Part shown: positions 45,196-53,786 of the stretch, one piece after another
Numbering within the stretch: position 1 is the first letter of the stretch
Layout of the letters: every line of letters starts with the position of its first letter
From: Martinezella miluonensis
Lineage (GTDB): Bacteria > Pseudomonadota > Alphaproteobacteria > Rhizobiales > Rhizobiaceae
NCBI RefSeq assembly: GCF_900094545.1
Contig: NZ_FMAH01000001.1
Span: 62,001-126,000 of the forward strand
Reading direction: 5' to 3'
Length of the DNA: 64,000 nt
Program-made: the position numbers and the translations under genes
The notes under the pieces: model-generated
Seen by the model: the letters and a program-made list of their open reading frames with translations, nothing else
The model's database searches: none
Told to the model about the DNA's origin: nothing

Positions 45196-45271
45196 GCCGC
45201 TTTAGCTCAGTCGGTAGAGCACATCATTCGTAATGATGGGGTCACGTGTTCGAGTCACGTAAGCGGCACCA
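45196..45271 (+). tRNA. tRNA-Thr (anticodon CGT)
   Basis: Acceptor GCCGCTT pairing with AAGCGGC, D-arm GCTC..GAGC, anticodon arm CATCA-TTCGTAA-TGATG (CGT), T-arm with GTTCGA and encoded CCA; 76 bases. The sequence after its 3' end turns AT-richer, but no integrase or duplicated tRNA end is visible. Confidence 0.95.
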
Positions 45272-45420
45272 CTTTTCTTTGCAAGGCAACTGAAAAGAAA
45301 CCAAATTAGCCTCCCCTAATGGTTCCTACCCACCTCTTAATCCACCTTTGTTAATTCGGTGCAGGCCGAAAAATGATTTCCGTCACTTTCTAAAATCCGC
45401 TCTCGGATCACCGCATCGCC
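45272..45420. other. Region following tRNA-Thr
   Basis: AT-richer stretch of about 150 bases with no recognised promoter, terminator or coding frame. Confidence 0.4.
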
Positions 45421-45642
45421 ATGTTGACCACTACAGCTCTAGCCGCGACGATGCGCCTTTCGACAATCGTGAGCCAATCGAGAGAAGAATTCATCAGCCG
45501 CATGGGTGGTTTTCGCATTGGCGAGCGCCAGCAAGAATTTGCGGTCCGCGTTCACGAGACTAGCGATCCGGAACGCATCCAGCGTCGGCTGTCTGAGCTG
45601 AAGCGGATCAGTTTCGACTTTGATGACGGCAGGTCCGAATAA
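45421..45642 (+). CDS. Small hypothetical protein
   Basis: A 73-residue frame with a plausible composition from residue 11 on (RLSTIVSQSREEFISRMGGFRIGERQQEFAVRVHE), ending in an acidic tail. A second start exists at 45451. Neither ATG has a clear ribosome site, and I do not recognise a family. It may be real because the second half alternates strand-like and helix-like stretches and uses rhizobial codons. Confidence 0.4.
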   Translation: MLTTTALAATMRLSTIVSQSREEFISRMGGFRIGERQQEFAVRVHETSDPERIQRRLSELKRISFDFDDGRSE

Positions 45643-45779
45643 AACAAGAGAGTTTTGTCGGGTTGACGTTGGCCTTTAGGCCCAATGACGCGACCGCCCC
45701 AAAATCATCAATTTTGGTTCAGCTGACGTTCAGGCGGCACGGGATCTAATGCAATTTAAGGGGCTGGATGGAGCGCGAA

Positions 45780-46103
45780 ATGAATCGAATCCTGATCACA
45801 TCAACGCTGCTTGCCGGATGCTTTCTCGGCGGTACAGCGAATGCGATGCCGGCGCTTGAGGCCGGCATGGCGGCAACCGAACAGAAGCCTGTCCTCGTCG
45901 ACTATGCCTGCGGTCCCGGCTGGCACCTGACGCAATGGGGCCATTGTCGCCGGAACTATTGGCAACCGGCGCCCAGGTATGTCTATCCCCGCGGCTACAA
46001 TGGCTGGTACGGCCCTCCCGGCTGGCGCGACCGCGGCCCTCCGCCCGGCTGGCGGCATCGTCATCATCATGAAAACGACGACGACCAGGGCGACGACGAC
46101 TGA
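45780..46103 (+). CDS. Small exported GCG_CRPN-type protein
   Basis: A 107-residue protein with a signal peptide (NRILITSTLLAGCFLGGTANAMP) and a central motif CGPGWHLTQWGHCRRNYW that matches the Cys-Gly-Pro-Gly-Trp-His pattern of the GCG_CRPN families. A Pro/Gly/Trp/Arg-rich region follows, then a His-rich and finally Asp-rich tail (HRHHHENDDDQGDDD). GGAGCG precedes the ATG at 45780; an ATG four codons earlier is possible. The function is unknown; the His/Asp tail could bind metal. Confidence 0.7.
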   Translation: MNRILITSTLLAGCFLGGTANAMPALEAGMAATEQKPVLVDYACGPGWHLTQWGHCRRNYWQPAPRYVYPRGYNGWYGPPGWRDRGPPPGWRHRHHHENDDDQGDDD

Positions 46104-46319
46104 CGGAGGCTTTCGGCGGCGGCCCGTCTTTTTGACATTCGTTCCTCTCAGCGTCGCCGAGAAACGGTCTTGTGACCGGAGCCCAAAGAAATAGCCAAGC
46201 AGCCTTACGCGCCTTTGCCACGAAATGGCATTACATCAACAACGAACTCGACTGCGTTTCAGGTTGCTTGGCTTGCCGCCCGACAATTGACGTTTCGCAG
46301 TCCCCCGGATGAGGTGCAT

Positions 46320-46925
46320 TCAGAGCCGCTTCAGGGAAAACGAGAAATGCCCGTGGGATTCCATGGTGAGGTATTCGAATTGCCAGCGGAAATCCTTGCA
46401 GAATTTCGTGCAGGCCTCGACGACGCCGTAGGGGACGGCATCAACCACGTTGCCACTGCAGAAATCATGGCCGGCGATGCGCCCCTGCGGCCTTACCTTG
46501 CTGTTGCTGATCACCAACTCTTCCCAGGTCGTCTCGAAACTATGGTTGGTATCGATATAGACCCAGTCGAAAAAGCTGTTGGGAAATTCTGCCAGCCTGA
46601 CGGTTGAATAGCCCTGCACGATCCGCAGGCGATCATTTTCCAATGCGCCTCGGTATTTCGTCTTTATCTGCTGCAGGCCGTCCTGATAACGGGGTGTGTC
46701 CCAGGCGTCGATCAGGTAAAGTTCGCGTGGCGCATTCTTTTCGAGGATCTCGCCGGTGAAATCGCCGAAAGCCGCGCCGATCTCCGCGCCGACGCCACCC
46801 TGTGGCAAACGATAAAGAAGCTCGCCGCGATCCGGCAGCAAACGGGCATTTTCCGTGTGCTGCAGGCTGAGCTGCGTGTGCGGCATCGCGCTCTTGTACT
46901 GAAATCTCCAGTCGCGGGTATTCAT
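46320..46925 (-). CDS. Class I SAM-dependent methyltransferase (Methyltransf_24-like)
   Basis: A 201-residue protein with the methyltransferase core: GVGAEIGAAFGDFTGEILE (motif I), ELYLIDAWD (motif II acid), RLRIVQGYSTVRLAEFPNSFFDWVYIDTNHSFETTWEELV (with the D-x-N-H site typical of the cephalosporin-hydroxylase/TylF-like group) and RPQGRIAGHDFC. The substrate is unknown. The ATG at 46925 starts before NTRDWRFQYKS; the frame remains open to 47060 without support. It stands alone. Confidence 0.8.
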   Translation of the reverse strand: MNTRDWRFQYKSAMPHTQLSLQHTENARLLPDRGELLYRLPQGGVGAEIGAAFGDFTGEILEKNAPRELYLIDAWDTPRYQDGLQQIKTKYRGALENDRLRIVQGYSTVRLAEFPNSFFDWVYIDTNHSFETTWEELVISNSKVRPQGRIAGHDFCSGNVVDAVPYGVVEACTKFCKDFRWQFEYLTMESHGHFSFSLKRL

Positions 46926-47201
46926 GTGCGGCGGATACCTTCGATGTTGAGCGGCCCGAGCCGCGCCGATGACCCGCTTTAGACGCGGTGGACGCCTGAA
47001 TTCTTGGCATCCATGGCTTGCCTCAGGCATTCGAGCCGATATGCATTCGCCACGCTTCATGCGCTTGCTTGGCCATCGACGACTTCATCTGTGATGCCCG
47101 TTTAGATATCGCCATTCTGTGATAGTGATCGACACCTGCCGCGGATTCGGCGGCATCGGCTATTTTTCACCCCTATTACTTATGGTTCCAAGGATATCGT
47201 C

Positions 47202-47501
47202 ATGATCCACGTTCTCGCCATTCTTACCGCGCTGCCCGGCAAGCGGGTCGAAGTGCTCGAAGCTTTTCAGGCCAACGTTCCCGCCGTTCACGCCGAAGAC
47301 GGCTGCATCGAATACACTGCTGTCGTGGATGTCGAAGGAGCCGATCCGGCGTTCGGACCCGACACATTCGTCGTGGTCGAGAAGTGGGCAAGCATGGACG
47401 CGTTCAAGGCCCATGCGGCTTCGGCGCATATGGCAGCCTATGGCGAGAAGGTGAAGCATCTGATGGCCGAGCGCGCCGTTCACGTGCTGAACCCGGCATA
47501 A
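47202..47501 (+). CDS. Putative quinol monooxygenase (ABM superfamily)
   Basis: A 99-residue dimeric alpha/beta-barrel type protein: IHVLAILTALPGKRVEVLEAFQANVPAVHAEDGCIEYTAVVD followed by FVVVEKWASMDAFKAHAASAHMAAY, the standard antibiotic-biosynthesis monooxygenase pattern also found in the quinol monooxygenase YgiN. AAGGA precedes the ATG. A hairpin terminator follows. Confidence 0.88.
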   Translation: MIHVLAILTALPGKRVEVLEAFQANVPAVHAEDGCIEYTAVVDVEGADPAFGPDTFVVVEKWASMDAFKAHAASAHMAAYGEKVKHLMAERAVHVLNPA

Positions 47502-47545
47502 GCCTGTCACCGCCCGGCAGGCCAGACGGGAACATCCTCAGAGAG

Positions 47546-47567
47546 CGGCGCCATCTGGCGCCGTTTT
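47546..47567 (+). terminator. Terminator after the monooxygenase gene
   Basis: CGGCGCCA / TGGCGCCG (47546-47553, 47556-47563) followed by TTTT; convergent with the next gene. Confidence 0.7.
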
Positions 47568-47583
47568 GCTATCGGCATGGTTG

Positions 47584-47967
47584 TCAGTTGTGCGAGAAAT
47601 GCGGCTCGCCATGATACCGCCAGTATCCGTGGCCGCCGTGCCACCCGCCATGATAGTATCCCCGATCACCGTCCCAGCCATGATGATGGTGGTGGTGAAA
47701 TCCGCCGAAGCCGCCAAACCAGCCGAACGAGTAAAATGGCTGATAGCCGCCATAATAGGGCTCGTCATAGCCATAATAGGGCCGGTAGTAATTGGGATAA
47801 GGGCTGTAATAGGGACGATAGTAGTAGCGATGATAATAGTAGTGCCGATAGACCATCATGTGGTGATCGTGGTGATGCCAATGATGGTAGTGACGACGCG
47901 CTTCAGCATGGGTTGCAGGCAGCGCGAGCATGCCTAGCGCTACGAGCGCTGTTGCCAGAATTTTCAT
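47584..47967 (-). CDS. Exported His/Tyr/Gly-rich protein
   Basis: A 127-residue protein with a signal peptide (KILATALVALGMLALPATHAEA) and a mature part that is almost entirely His, Tyr, Gly, Trp, Pro and Phe: an HYHHWHHHDHHMM cluster, then YR/YY/PYY repeats, a Phe/Gly stretch and a six-His run. AAGGAGG lies before the ATG at 47967; the frame is open further upstream but lacks a signal peptide there. The composition points to metal binding or an adhesive or disordered envelope protein. No family name can be given. Confidence 0.75.
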   Translation of the reverse strand: MKILATALVALGMLALPATHAEARRHYHHWHHHDHHMMVYRHYYYHRYYYRPYYSPYPNYYRPYYGYDEPYYGGYQPFYSFGWFGGFGGFHHHHHHGWDGDRGYYHGGWHGGHGYWRYHGEPHFSHN

Positions 47968-48166
47968 TTCCAGCCTCCTTGAATGCCGGACGCAAACGCG
48001 ACTCGGATCATTCGTGTCGTCCGGACCATGAGATAAACGCAATTGCACCCTCGAAAGTTCCGCTAACCGCTGCACCGCAAGCGTTTTCGCGGCTTGCCCG
48101 TATCGCCCGCCACGCCAGGAAACACCGTTAGATCAGCAAGTGCGCCTCGGCCGAGGCTTGCGACCA

Positions 48167-49426
48167 TTAATTGATCACGCGGGACGACATGTGTTTTCGC
48201 GGAGCGTCCATCTCTCCCACCAATTCGCGAACCGCCTGCTGGATCAGCCGACAAGCTTCGACCGAGGCTTTGCGACCATTATGGGCGAGATGGTAGGACA
48301 ATGGCAGGACCTCATCCGGATCGACGATCCTCACCTTGTCGGCGATCGGCAAGGCGCTGACGCGGCCGAGAAACGAGACGTAGCCATGATTGGCCACCAG
48401 GTCGACGATGACAGGCAGGGAATCCGCCGAGGTGATGTCGCGGCCGCGAAACCGGCGCCGATCATGGCTATCATAGCCGAAGGCAGTCGCCGCGTTGCCG
48501 ATGCCTGTGCGCGGGCTCGGCACGCAGAGCGGATGATTTTCCACCAGCGCGGCGAGCGTCTGCTCCGTGCTGTCAGGTGGCGCGATCGCCACCATGTCGG
48601 TCGCCACCAGCTCCATATGCTCGAAAGCGTCGAGGCCGAACACGGAATCGACGATGGCAACGTCGATACGACCGGAGCGGAGCGCCTCGCGCAGATCATC
48701 GGCAGTCATCAGCATCAGCGACAGCATGTTGCGGTTGCCGCCGATGTTCCATCGCGACACGAGGCTTGCAAGCGAGCGGGCGACCCAGCTTTCAGCGCCC
48801 GTCGGAATGATAGAGCCGATGCGCACGGCGCGGGCGGTGCGTTGAAAGCGCTCGTCCGCTGCCGCCCTCATCTCGTCCCATGCCTGTGCGATGCTGGCCA
48901 GAATGGCGTGAACCTCCTGCCCGGCCTCGGTCAGTACGGAACCTTGCGCCTGCCGAGCGAACAGGCGGAAGCCGAACAGCTCCTCCAGATTGGCGATCTG
49001 CAAGGAGAGCTGCGGCTGTCCCAACCGCAGGCGACGGGCGGCACGATTGATACTGCCTTGATCGGCCACTTCGAGGAAGCGCTCGATGGTGGCGATCTTC
49101 AGCGACAGGCGTGCCGCCCATTGAGCATAATCATCGGCCGCGGGCGGATCCTTCATCAGGGTCGAAAGCTCGCGAATGCCGGCGAGAACGGGCTGCAGCC
49201 CCTTCTGGACCTTCGAGCTGGCGAGCAGCGTCGCCAGCTCTCCGGATGCGCGCTCGACGAGCTTCATCGCCAGTTCCGTTTCCAGGCGGCGCAGCGCGCT
49301 GGAGACCGTCGAAGCCGAAAAGGAGAGCCTGCGAGCAGTCTCCCTTACCGAGCCGATGGAGAACACCATGTCCGCTATGAACAATGCCCCGAGATACAAG
49401 CCCTTTTTCCCTTCCAAGCCAAGCAT
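48167..49426 (-). CDS. LysR-type regulator with two N-terminal helix-turn-helix domains
   Basis: A 419-residue protein, over 100 longer than a normal LysR regulator. Residues ~14-70 are one LysR-like winged helix (FSIGSVRETARRLSFSASTVSSALRRLETELAMKLVER), and residues ~110-170 are a second, better conserved one (IATIERFLEVADQGSINRAARRLRLGQPQLSLQIANLEELFGFRLFARQ). The effector domain follows from about 190. AAAGG lies seven bases before the ATG at 49426; a GTG at 49444 would add six residues. It is divergent from an osmoprotectant ABC operon, which it probably controls (inference). Confidence 0.88.
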   Translation of the reverse strand: MLGLEGKKGLYLGALFIADMVFSIGSVRETARRLSFSASTVSSALRRLETELAMKLVERASGELATLLASSKVQKGLQPVLAGIRELSTLMKDPPAADDYAQWAARLSLKIATIERFLEVADQGSINRAARRLRLGQPQLSLQIANLEELFGFRLFARQAQGSVLTEAGQEVHAILASIAQAWDEMRAAADERFQRTARAVRIGSIIPTGAESWVARSLASLVSRWNIGGNRNMLSLMLMTADDLREALRSGRIDVAIVDSVFGLDAFEHMELVATDMVAIAPPDSTEQTLAALVENHPLCVPSPRTGIGNAATAFGYDSHDRRRFRGRDITSADSLPVIVDLVANHGYVSFLGRVSALPIADKVRIVDPDEVLPLSYHLAHNGRKASVEACRLIQQAVRELVGEMDAPRKHMSSRVIN

Positions 49427-49846
49427 GCGCCGCCTTTCCGTCACGGCGGCACCAATTGATATCCCGACGATATGATGTGTTCTTGAAAAAAGATATCCCT
49501 AAGCGGAAGAGCGATGGCTATCGTTTCCTTGTCGCCTTACCGATCCAGCCGCAAAATGAGATCGGAACAGCGCCAAACGGGTCAGGGGAACAAAAACAAA
49601 CGCACTTGCCCCCGAAAAAAGAAATCCAATTTCGCGCGAATGTCGAGTACGCTCGGCATAATCGCGCGACTGCAACGGGAATCCGGAGCATCATCGACTT
49701 TTCCGCGATGAGCGCCACGTGCCCGAAACAGCCACGAATTCGCCAGTGGGCAGCCGGCCCGCTCGAAGCCTGCTTGTCCGAACTGCGGCCTTGAGGCGCA
49801 TGGGCAAGCAGAACAAAGGTTTAACGGGGTACAAAGGGAAAACATC
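49427..49846. other. Divergent region between the double-HTH LysR gene and the osmoprotectant operon, 420 bp
   Basis: Two direct copies of GATATCCC (near 49459 and 49491) lie 32 bases apart in front of the regulator gene and could be its sites. Short frames crossing this region lack support. Confidence 0.5.
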
Positions 49847-50755
49847 ATGCTCAAGAAGCTTGCACTTGCCGCCACGCTGACGGCTTTCCTCGCTAGCGGC
49901 GCCAGCGCCGCCGATGTCATCGTCTCCTCCAAGATCGATACCGAAGGCACGCTGCTCGGCAACATCATCCTCGCCGCACTCAATGCCAACGGTATCAAGG
50001 CTCAGGATCGCATCGCGCTCGGCACGACGCCGGTCGTGCGCAAGGCGATCACATCAGGCGAAATCGACATCTATGCCGAATATACCGGCAACGCCGGCTT
50101 CTTCTTCAACAAAGCCGACGATGCGGCCTGGAAGAACCTGCAGCAGGGCTACGATCTGGCCAAGAAGCTGGATTACGACGCCAACAAGATCGTCTGGCTG
50201 ACGCCCTCGCCGGCCAACAACACCTGGGCGGTCGCCGTGCGCAACGATGTCGCCGGCCCGGCCAAGCTGAAGACCATGTCCGATTTCGGCAAGTGGGTTG
50301 CCGGCGGCGGTTCCATCAAGCTCGCGGCTTCTTCCGAATTCGTCAATTCTCCGGCAGCCCTGCCGGCCTTCGAGACCACCTATAGCTTCAAGCTGAAGCC
50401 GGATCAGGAAGTCGTGCTTTCGGGCGGCGATACGGCAGCGACGATCAAGGCTGCGGCCGACCAGACCAATGGCGTCAACACCGCTATGGTTTACGGCACG
50501 GACGGCGCCATCGAAGCCGCCGAACTGACCGTTCTTGAAGACGACAAGAGCGTGCAGCCGGTCTATGCGCCGACACCGATCATCCGCGAAACCGTTTTGA
50601 AGGCCAATCCGAAGATCGAACAGGTTCTGGCTCCGATCTTCAAGGGCCTGACTGCCGACGTGCTGCGCAAGCTCAACGGCCGCATCCAGGTCGATGGTGA
50701 GCCGGCTAAGGCCGTCGCCGAATCCTACCTCAAGGACAAGGGCTTCCTGAAGTAA
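49847..50755 (+). CDS. Glycine betaine/osmoprotectant ABC transporter substrate-binding protein (YehZ/OsmF-like)
   Basis: A 302-residue periplasmic protein with a signal peptide ending near ASGASAAD. It shows the OpuAC-type fold: VIVSSKIDTEGTLLGNIILAALNANG, VVRKAITSGEIDIYAEYTGNAG, and VLEDDKSVQPVYAPTPIIRETVLKANPKIEQVLAPIFKGLT. The gene order SBP-permease-ATPase-permease is that of yehZYXW, so it should feed that transporter with betaine, choline-type or related compounds. AAAGGGA precedes the ATG. A stable hairpin lies between it and the next gene. Confidence 0.9.
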   Translation: MLKKLALAATLTAFLASGASAADVIVSSKIDTEGTLLGNIILAALNANGIKAQDRIALGTTPVVRKAITSGEIDIYAEYTGNAGFFFNKADDAAWKNLQQGYDLAKKLDYDANKIVWLTPSPANNTWAVAVRNDVAGPAKLKTMSDFGKWVAGGGSIKLAASSEFVNSPAALPAFETTYSFKLKPDQEVVLSGGDTAATIKAAADQTNGVNTAMVYGTDGAIEAAELTVLEDDKSVQPVYAPTPIIRETVLKANPKIEQVLAPIFKGLTADVLRKLNGRIQVDGEPAKAVAESYLKDKGFLK

Positions 50756-50773
50756 GGCTATGCCGCTGCTCTT

Positions 50774-50802
50774 GCGGCTCCATTTTGATAGACTGGAGCC
50801 GC
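50774..50802 (+). repeat. Intercistronic hairpin after the binding-protein gene
   Basis: GCGGCTCCA (50774-50782) / TGGAGCCGC (50794-50802), a perfect 9-bp stem without a T-run. Such hairpins often stabilise the upstream message and let the binding protein be made in excess of the permeases. Confidence 0.6.
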
Positions 50803-50878
50803 GGGGGCTTTCCTATGGGCATGATCTTGTCCGAACCCGCCTCAAATTTTGAGCTCATGCGCTGACGGAGCTTGCCTT

Positions 50879-52045
50879 ATGGAAGATACGCTAGCGGTCC
50901 GCAGAGTGGACCGCCTCGGAGTGGTATTGGTGGCAGGCGGCGCATTCGCGATAGCCTGGATGCCGTTCATCATCGTCAAGGCGAATCGCATCGCGGCGGG
51001 AAAGCCGCAATTGCTGACGCAGCTTCTTGGCCAGCCGGCGGCGCTTACCCTGCTCATCCTTCTTGCGGCAACCGCCCTTGCCGCACTTTTCCTGCACAAT
51101 CAGATTATCCGCCTTGGCGTCGCGACGCTTGCGATCGCCATGCTCATCGTCACGCTCGGGCTGGTTTCGACGGCAGCGACGCCGGAGGGCAGCACCGTGG
51201 CGCGCATTACACCCGGTGGTTCCTTCTGGGTGTTGCTGGCTGTGGTCGGGCTGATGATTTCGGACGCGCTGGTGAAGCTGCAGCTGACGCCCTGGCTGCG
51301 CGTGGCAGCGCTGGCCGCTTATGGCGCCTTGCTCGCGATGGTCCTGCGCTCCGGCCTACTCAACAATCTCTCGATCATGAAGGAATACGCCAACAATGCC
51401 GACAAGTTCTGGCATGAGGCGCTCGGTCATGTTTTCCTTTCCCTCGGTTCCGTCGCTATCGCAATCGTGCTTGCTCTGCCGCTCGGCATCTTCTGTTACT
51501 GGCAGCCGCGCATCCGCGCCGTGGTGCTGCGGGCGCTGAGCCTGGTGCAGACCATTCCGAGCCTGGCGCTGTTCGGCATCCTCATGCTGCCGCTCGGCTA
51601 TATCGCCGCCAACGTGCCCTTTGCCGCCGCGATCGGCATCAAGGGTATCGGCGTGGCGCCGGCCCTGCTGGCGCTGGTGATCTATTCGCTGCTGCCGATC
51701 GTCGCCAACACCGTCGTCGGTCTTGCCGGCGTCGATCCCTCCGTGCGCGATTCCGCCGCCGGCATGGGCCTGACGCGCCGGCAGATCCTGACCGGCATCG
51801 ACCTGCCGCTCGCCTTTCCAGTCATCCTCACCGGCATCCGCATCGTGCTGGTGCAGGCAATCGGCCTCGTCACAGTAGCGGCGCTCATCGGCGGCGGCGG
51901 CTTTGGCATTTTCATCTTCCAGGGCATCGGCCAGACCGCCAATGACCTTGTGCTGCTCGGCGCCGTGCCGACGGTCTTTCTAGCCTTCTCATCGGCCGTC
52001 ATCCTCGATGCGGTCATCGACAGCATCCGGGGACAACGCGCATGA
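50879..52045 (+). CDS. Osmoprotectant ABC transporter permease (YehY-like, long form)
   Basis: A 388-residue permease. The first ~170 residues form extra membrane helices, absent from the short partner permease; the transport domain follows with EALGHVFLSLGSVAIAIVLALPLGI and the EAA loop LAGVDPSVRDSAAGMGLTRRQILTGIDLPLAFPVILTGIRI. GGAG lies before the ATG at 50879. Its length matches YehY. The stop overlaps the ATPase start (ATGA). Confidence 0.9.
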   Translation: MEDTLAVRRVDRLGVVLVAGGAFAIAWMPFIIVKANRIAAGKPQLLTQLLGQPAALTLLILLAATALAALFLHNQIIRLGVATLAIAMLIVTLGLVSTAATPEGSTVARITPGGSFWVLLAVVGLMISDALVKLQLTPWLRVAALAAYGALLAMVLRSGLLNNLSIMKEYANNADKFWHEALGHVFLSLGSVAIAIVLALPLGIFCYWQPRIRAVVLRALSLVQTIPSLALFGILMLPLGYIAANVPFAAAIGIKGIGVAPALLALVIYSLLPIVANTVVGLAGVDPSVRDSAAGMGLTRRQILTGIDLPLAFPVILTGIRIVLVQAIGLVTVAALIGGGGFGIFIFQGIGQTANDLVLLGAVPTVFLAFSSAVILDAVIDSIRGQRA

Positions 52046-52989
52046 CCAACATGATCGAGCTCAAGGGCGTCACCAAGCGCTATGGCAGCGCAACCGTGGT
52101 CGACAAAGTCACCATGAGCATGGAAAAGGGCACGATCACCGTCATCGTCGGCACCTCCGGCTCCGGCAAGTCGACACTGATGCGGATGATCAACCGGCTG
52201 GTGCCGATCACCGAAGGGCACATCACCGTTGGCGGCCAGGATATTATGAGCGTGCCGGCGACCGAGCTTCGCCGTCGCATCGGCTATGCCATCCAGGGGC
52301 ACGGCCTGTTCCCGCATCGCACGGTCGCGCAGAATATCGCCACCGTGCCCGAACTGCTCGGCTGGGAGAAGGGGCGCATCGATCGCCGCGTCGAGGAGCT
52401 CCTCGATCTCTTCCGTCTCGATCCCGGCACCTTTGCCGCCAAATATCCGAGCCAGCTCTCCGGCGGCCAGCAGCAGCGTGTCGGCGTGGCGCGCGCCCTT
52501 GCGGCAGAGCCAGAAGTGCTGCTGATGGATGAGCCATTCGGTGCTCTCGATCCCGTTATCCGCGGCAAGGCGCAGGACGATCTGCTTGCCATCCAGAAAA
52601 AATTCGGCACCACCATCATTCTCGTCACCCACGACATGGACGAGGCCTTCCATCTCGGCGACAGGATCGCCGTCATGAGCGGCGGCAAGCTTTTACAATG
52701 CTCCGAGCCTGAGAAGATCCTGACCGAGCCGGCCGATCCGTTCGTGCAGCAGCTGACTGGTACGTCGGACCGCGCATTGAAGCTGATGTCGCTGCTGCCG
52801 CTCAAGGAGAGCATGCAACCGCCGCGGTTCGGCCTCAGCTACAGCCTGCCGCAGACGCTCAATTTGCGCGATGCCTTGGCTGAATTGATCTGGCAGGGCG
52901 CGGACGAGGCGACCGTCGAGGACGAACGCAAGATGCCGGTGGGCTCGATTTCGATCCAGCATCTGATCGAGCTGGGCCGCAAAGCATGA
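52042..52989 (+). CDS. Osmoprotectant ABC transporter ATP-binding protein (YehX-like)
   Basis: A 315-residue ATPase with Walker A GTSGSGKST, Q-loop YAIQGHGLFPHRTVAQNIA, signature [14 protein letters not shown], Walker B VLLMDEPFGALDP and H-loop VTHDMDEAF. The long C-terminal part resembles the OpuCA/ProV group but lacks a complete CBS pair. Both ends overlap neighbouring genes by four bases, so the unit is translationally coupled. Confidence 0.93.
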   Translation: MTNMIELKGVTKRYGSATVVDKVTMSMEKGTITVIVGTSGSGKSTLMRMINRLVPITEGHITVGGQDIMSVPATELRRRIGYAIQGHGLFPHRTVAQNIATVPELLGWEKGRIDRRVEELLDLFRLDPGTFAAKYPSQLSGGQQQRVGVARALAAEPEVLLMDEPFGALDPVIRGKAQDDLLAIQKKFGTTIILVTHDMDEAFHLGDRIAVMSGGKLLQCSEPEKILTEPADPFVQQLTGTSDRALKLMSLLPLKESMQPPRFGLSYSLPQTLNLRDALAELIWQGADEATVEDERKMPVGSISIQHLIELGRKA

Positions 52990-53735
52990 AACTCCTCGCC
53001 GCCAATCTCTTTCGCCTTCTGGCGCTGACGCTGCTGCTGGTGATGCTGTTCCGTCCGGAATGGCTGACGCCCGTCCTGGCACCCCTGACCAAATTCGGAG
53101 CGTCACCGATCTATGCGCAAAACAGCCTGCCGAGCTTGGCGCTCAGCCATCTCGAACTGATCCTCATCTCGATTGCGGCAAGCGGGATCCTCGCCGTTCT
53201 CGGCGGCATCTTCGTCACGCGGCCGGCTGGTGCCGATTTCCTGCCGCTGTCGCGGGCGATTGCCAATGCCGGGCAAACCTTCCCGCCGGTTGCCGTGCTG
53301 GCGCTTGCCATCTCGACCACCGGCTTCGGGGCAGTACCGACGCTGATCGCACTCTTTCTTTACGCATTGCTGCCGATCTTCGAAAACACGGTGGCCGGCC
53401 TGCAGCAAGTCCCAGCCTCGGTGCTCGATGCCGCCAACGGCATGGGCATGAACGGCTGGCAACGGCTGTTCCGCGTCGAGCTGCCGCTCGCCCTGCCCCT
53501 GATCATCGAAGGTCTGAAGATCGCGACTGTCATCAATATCGGCACGGCAACGATCGGCTCCACCGTCGCGGCCAAGGGCCTCGGCGAGGTCATTATCGCG
53601 GGGCTAATCAACGACAATACTGCCTTCATCCTGCAGGGCGGTCTGATCGTCGGCCTGATGGCGGTGCTGATCTATGACGGCATGGAGATGATCGAGCGGT
53701 CCGTAACAAGCAAGATCGGCCTCCAATCCCATTGA
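52986..53735 (+). CDS. Osmoprotectant ABC transporter permease (YehW-like, short form)
   Basis: A 249-residue permease with about six helices: LALSHLELILISIAASGILAVLGGIFVTRPAG, then the EAA loop LQQVPASVLDAANGMGMNGWQRLFRVELPLALPLIIEGLKIATVINIGTATIGSTV. Its length and motifs match YehW/OpuCB-type subunits. It is the last gene of the four-gene operon. The next gene is convergent. Confidence 0.93.
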   Translation: MKLLAANLFRLLALTLLLVMLFRPEWLTPVLAPLTKFGASPIYAQNSLPSLALSHLELILISIAASGILAVLGGIFVTRPAGADFLPLSRAIANAGQTFPPVAVLALAISTTGFGAVPTLIALFLYALLPIFENTVAGLQQVPASVLDAANGMGMNGWQRLFRVELPLALPLIIEGLKIATVINIGTATIGSTVAAKGLGEVIIAGLINDNTAFILQGGLIVGLMAVLIYDGMEMIERSVTSKIGLQSH

Positions 53736-53786
53736 GATCGGAGGTCATCACTCGCTCTTACAGCCGGTGATCGGCAAATAGCTCCG

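Noticed and set aside
45196..45780. Possible genomic island attached to tRNA-Thr
   Set aside because: No integrase, no repeated tRNA 3' end and native-looking genes follow.
48577..48845. Plus-strand frames opposite the double-HTH LysR gene
   Set aside because: Antisense shadows of a conserved gene, without start signals.
49514..49711. Short basic frame between the LysR gene and the osmoprotectant operon
   Set aside because: No ribosome site, Arg/Lys/Ser-rich shadow-like composition and no family resemblance.
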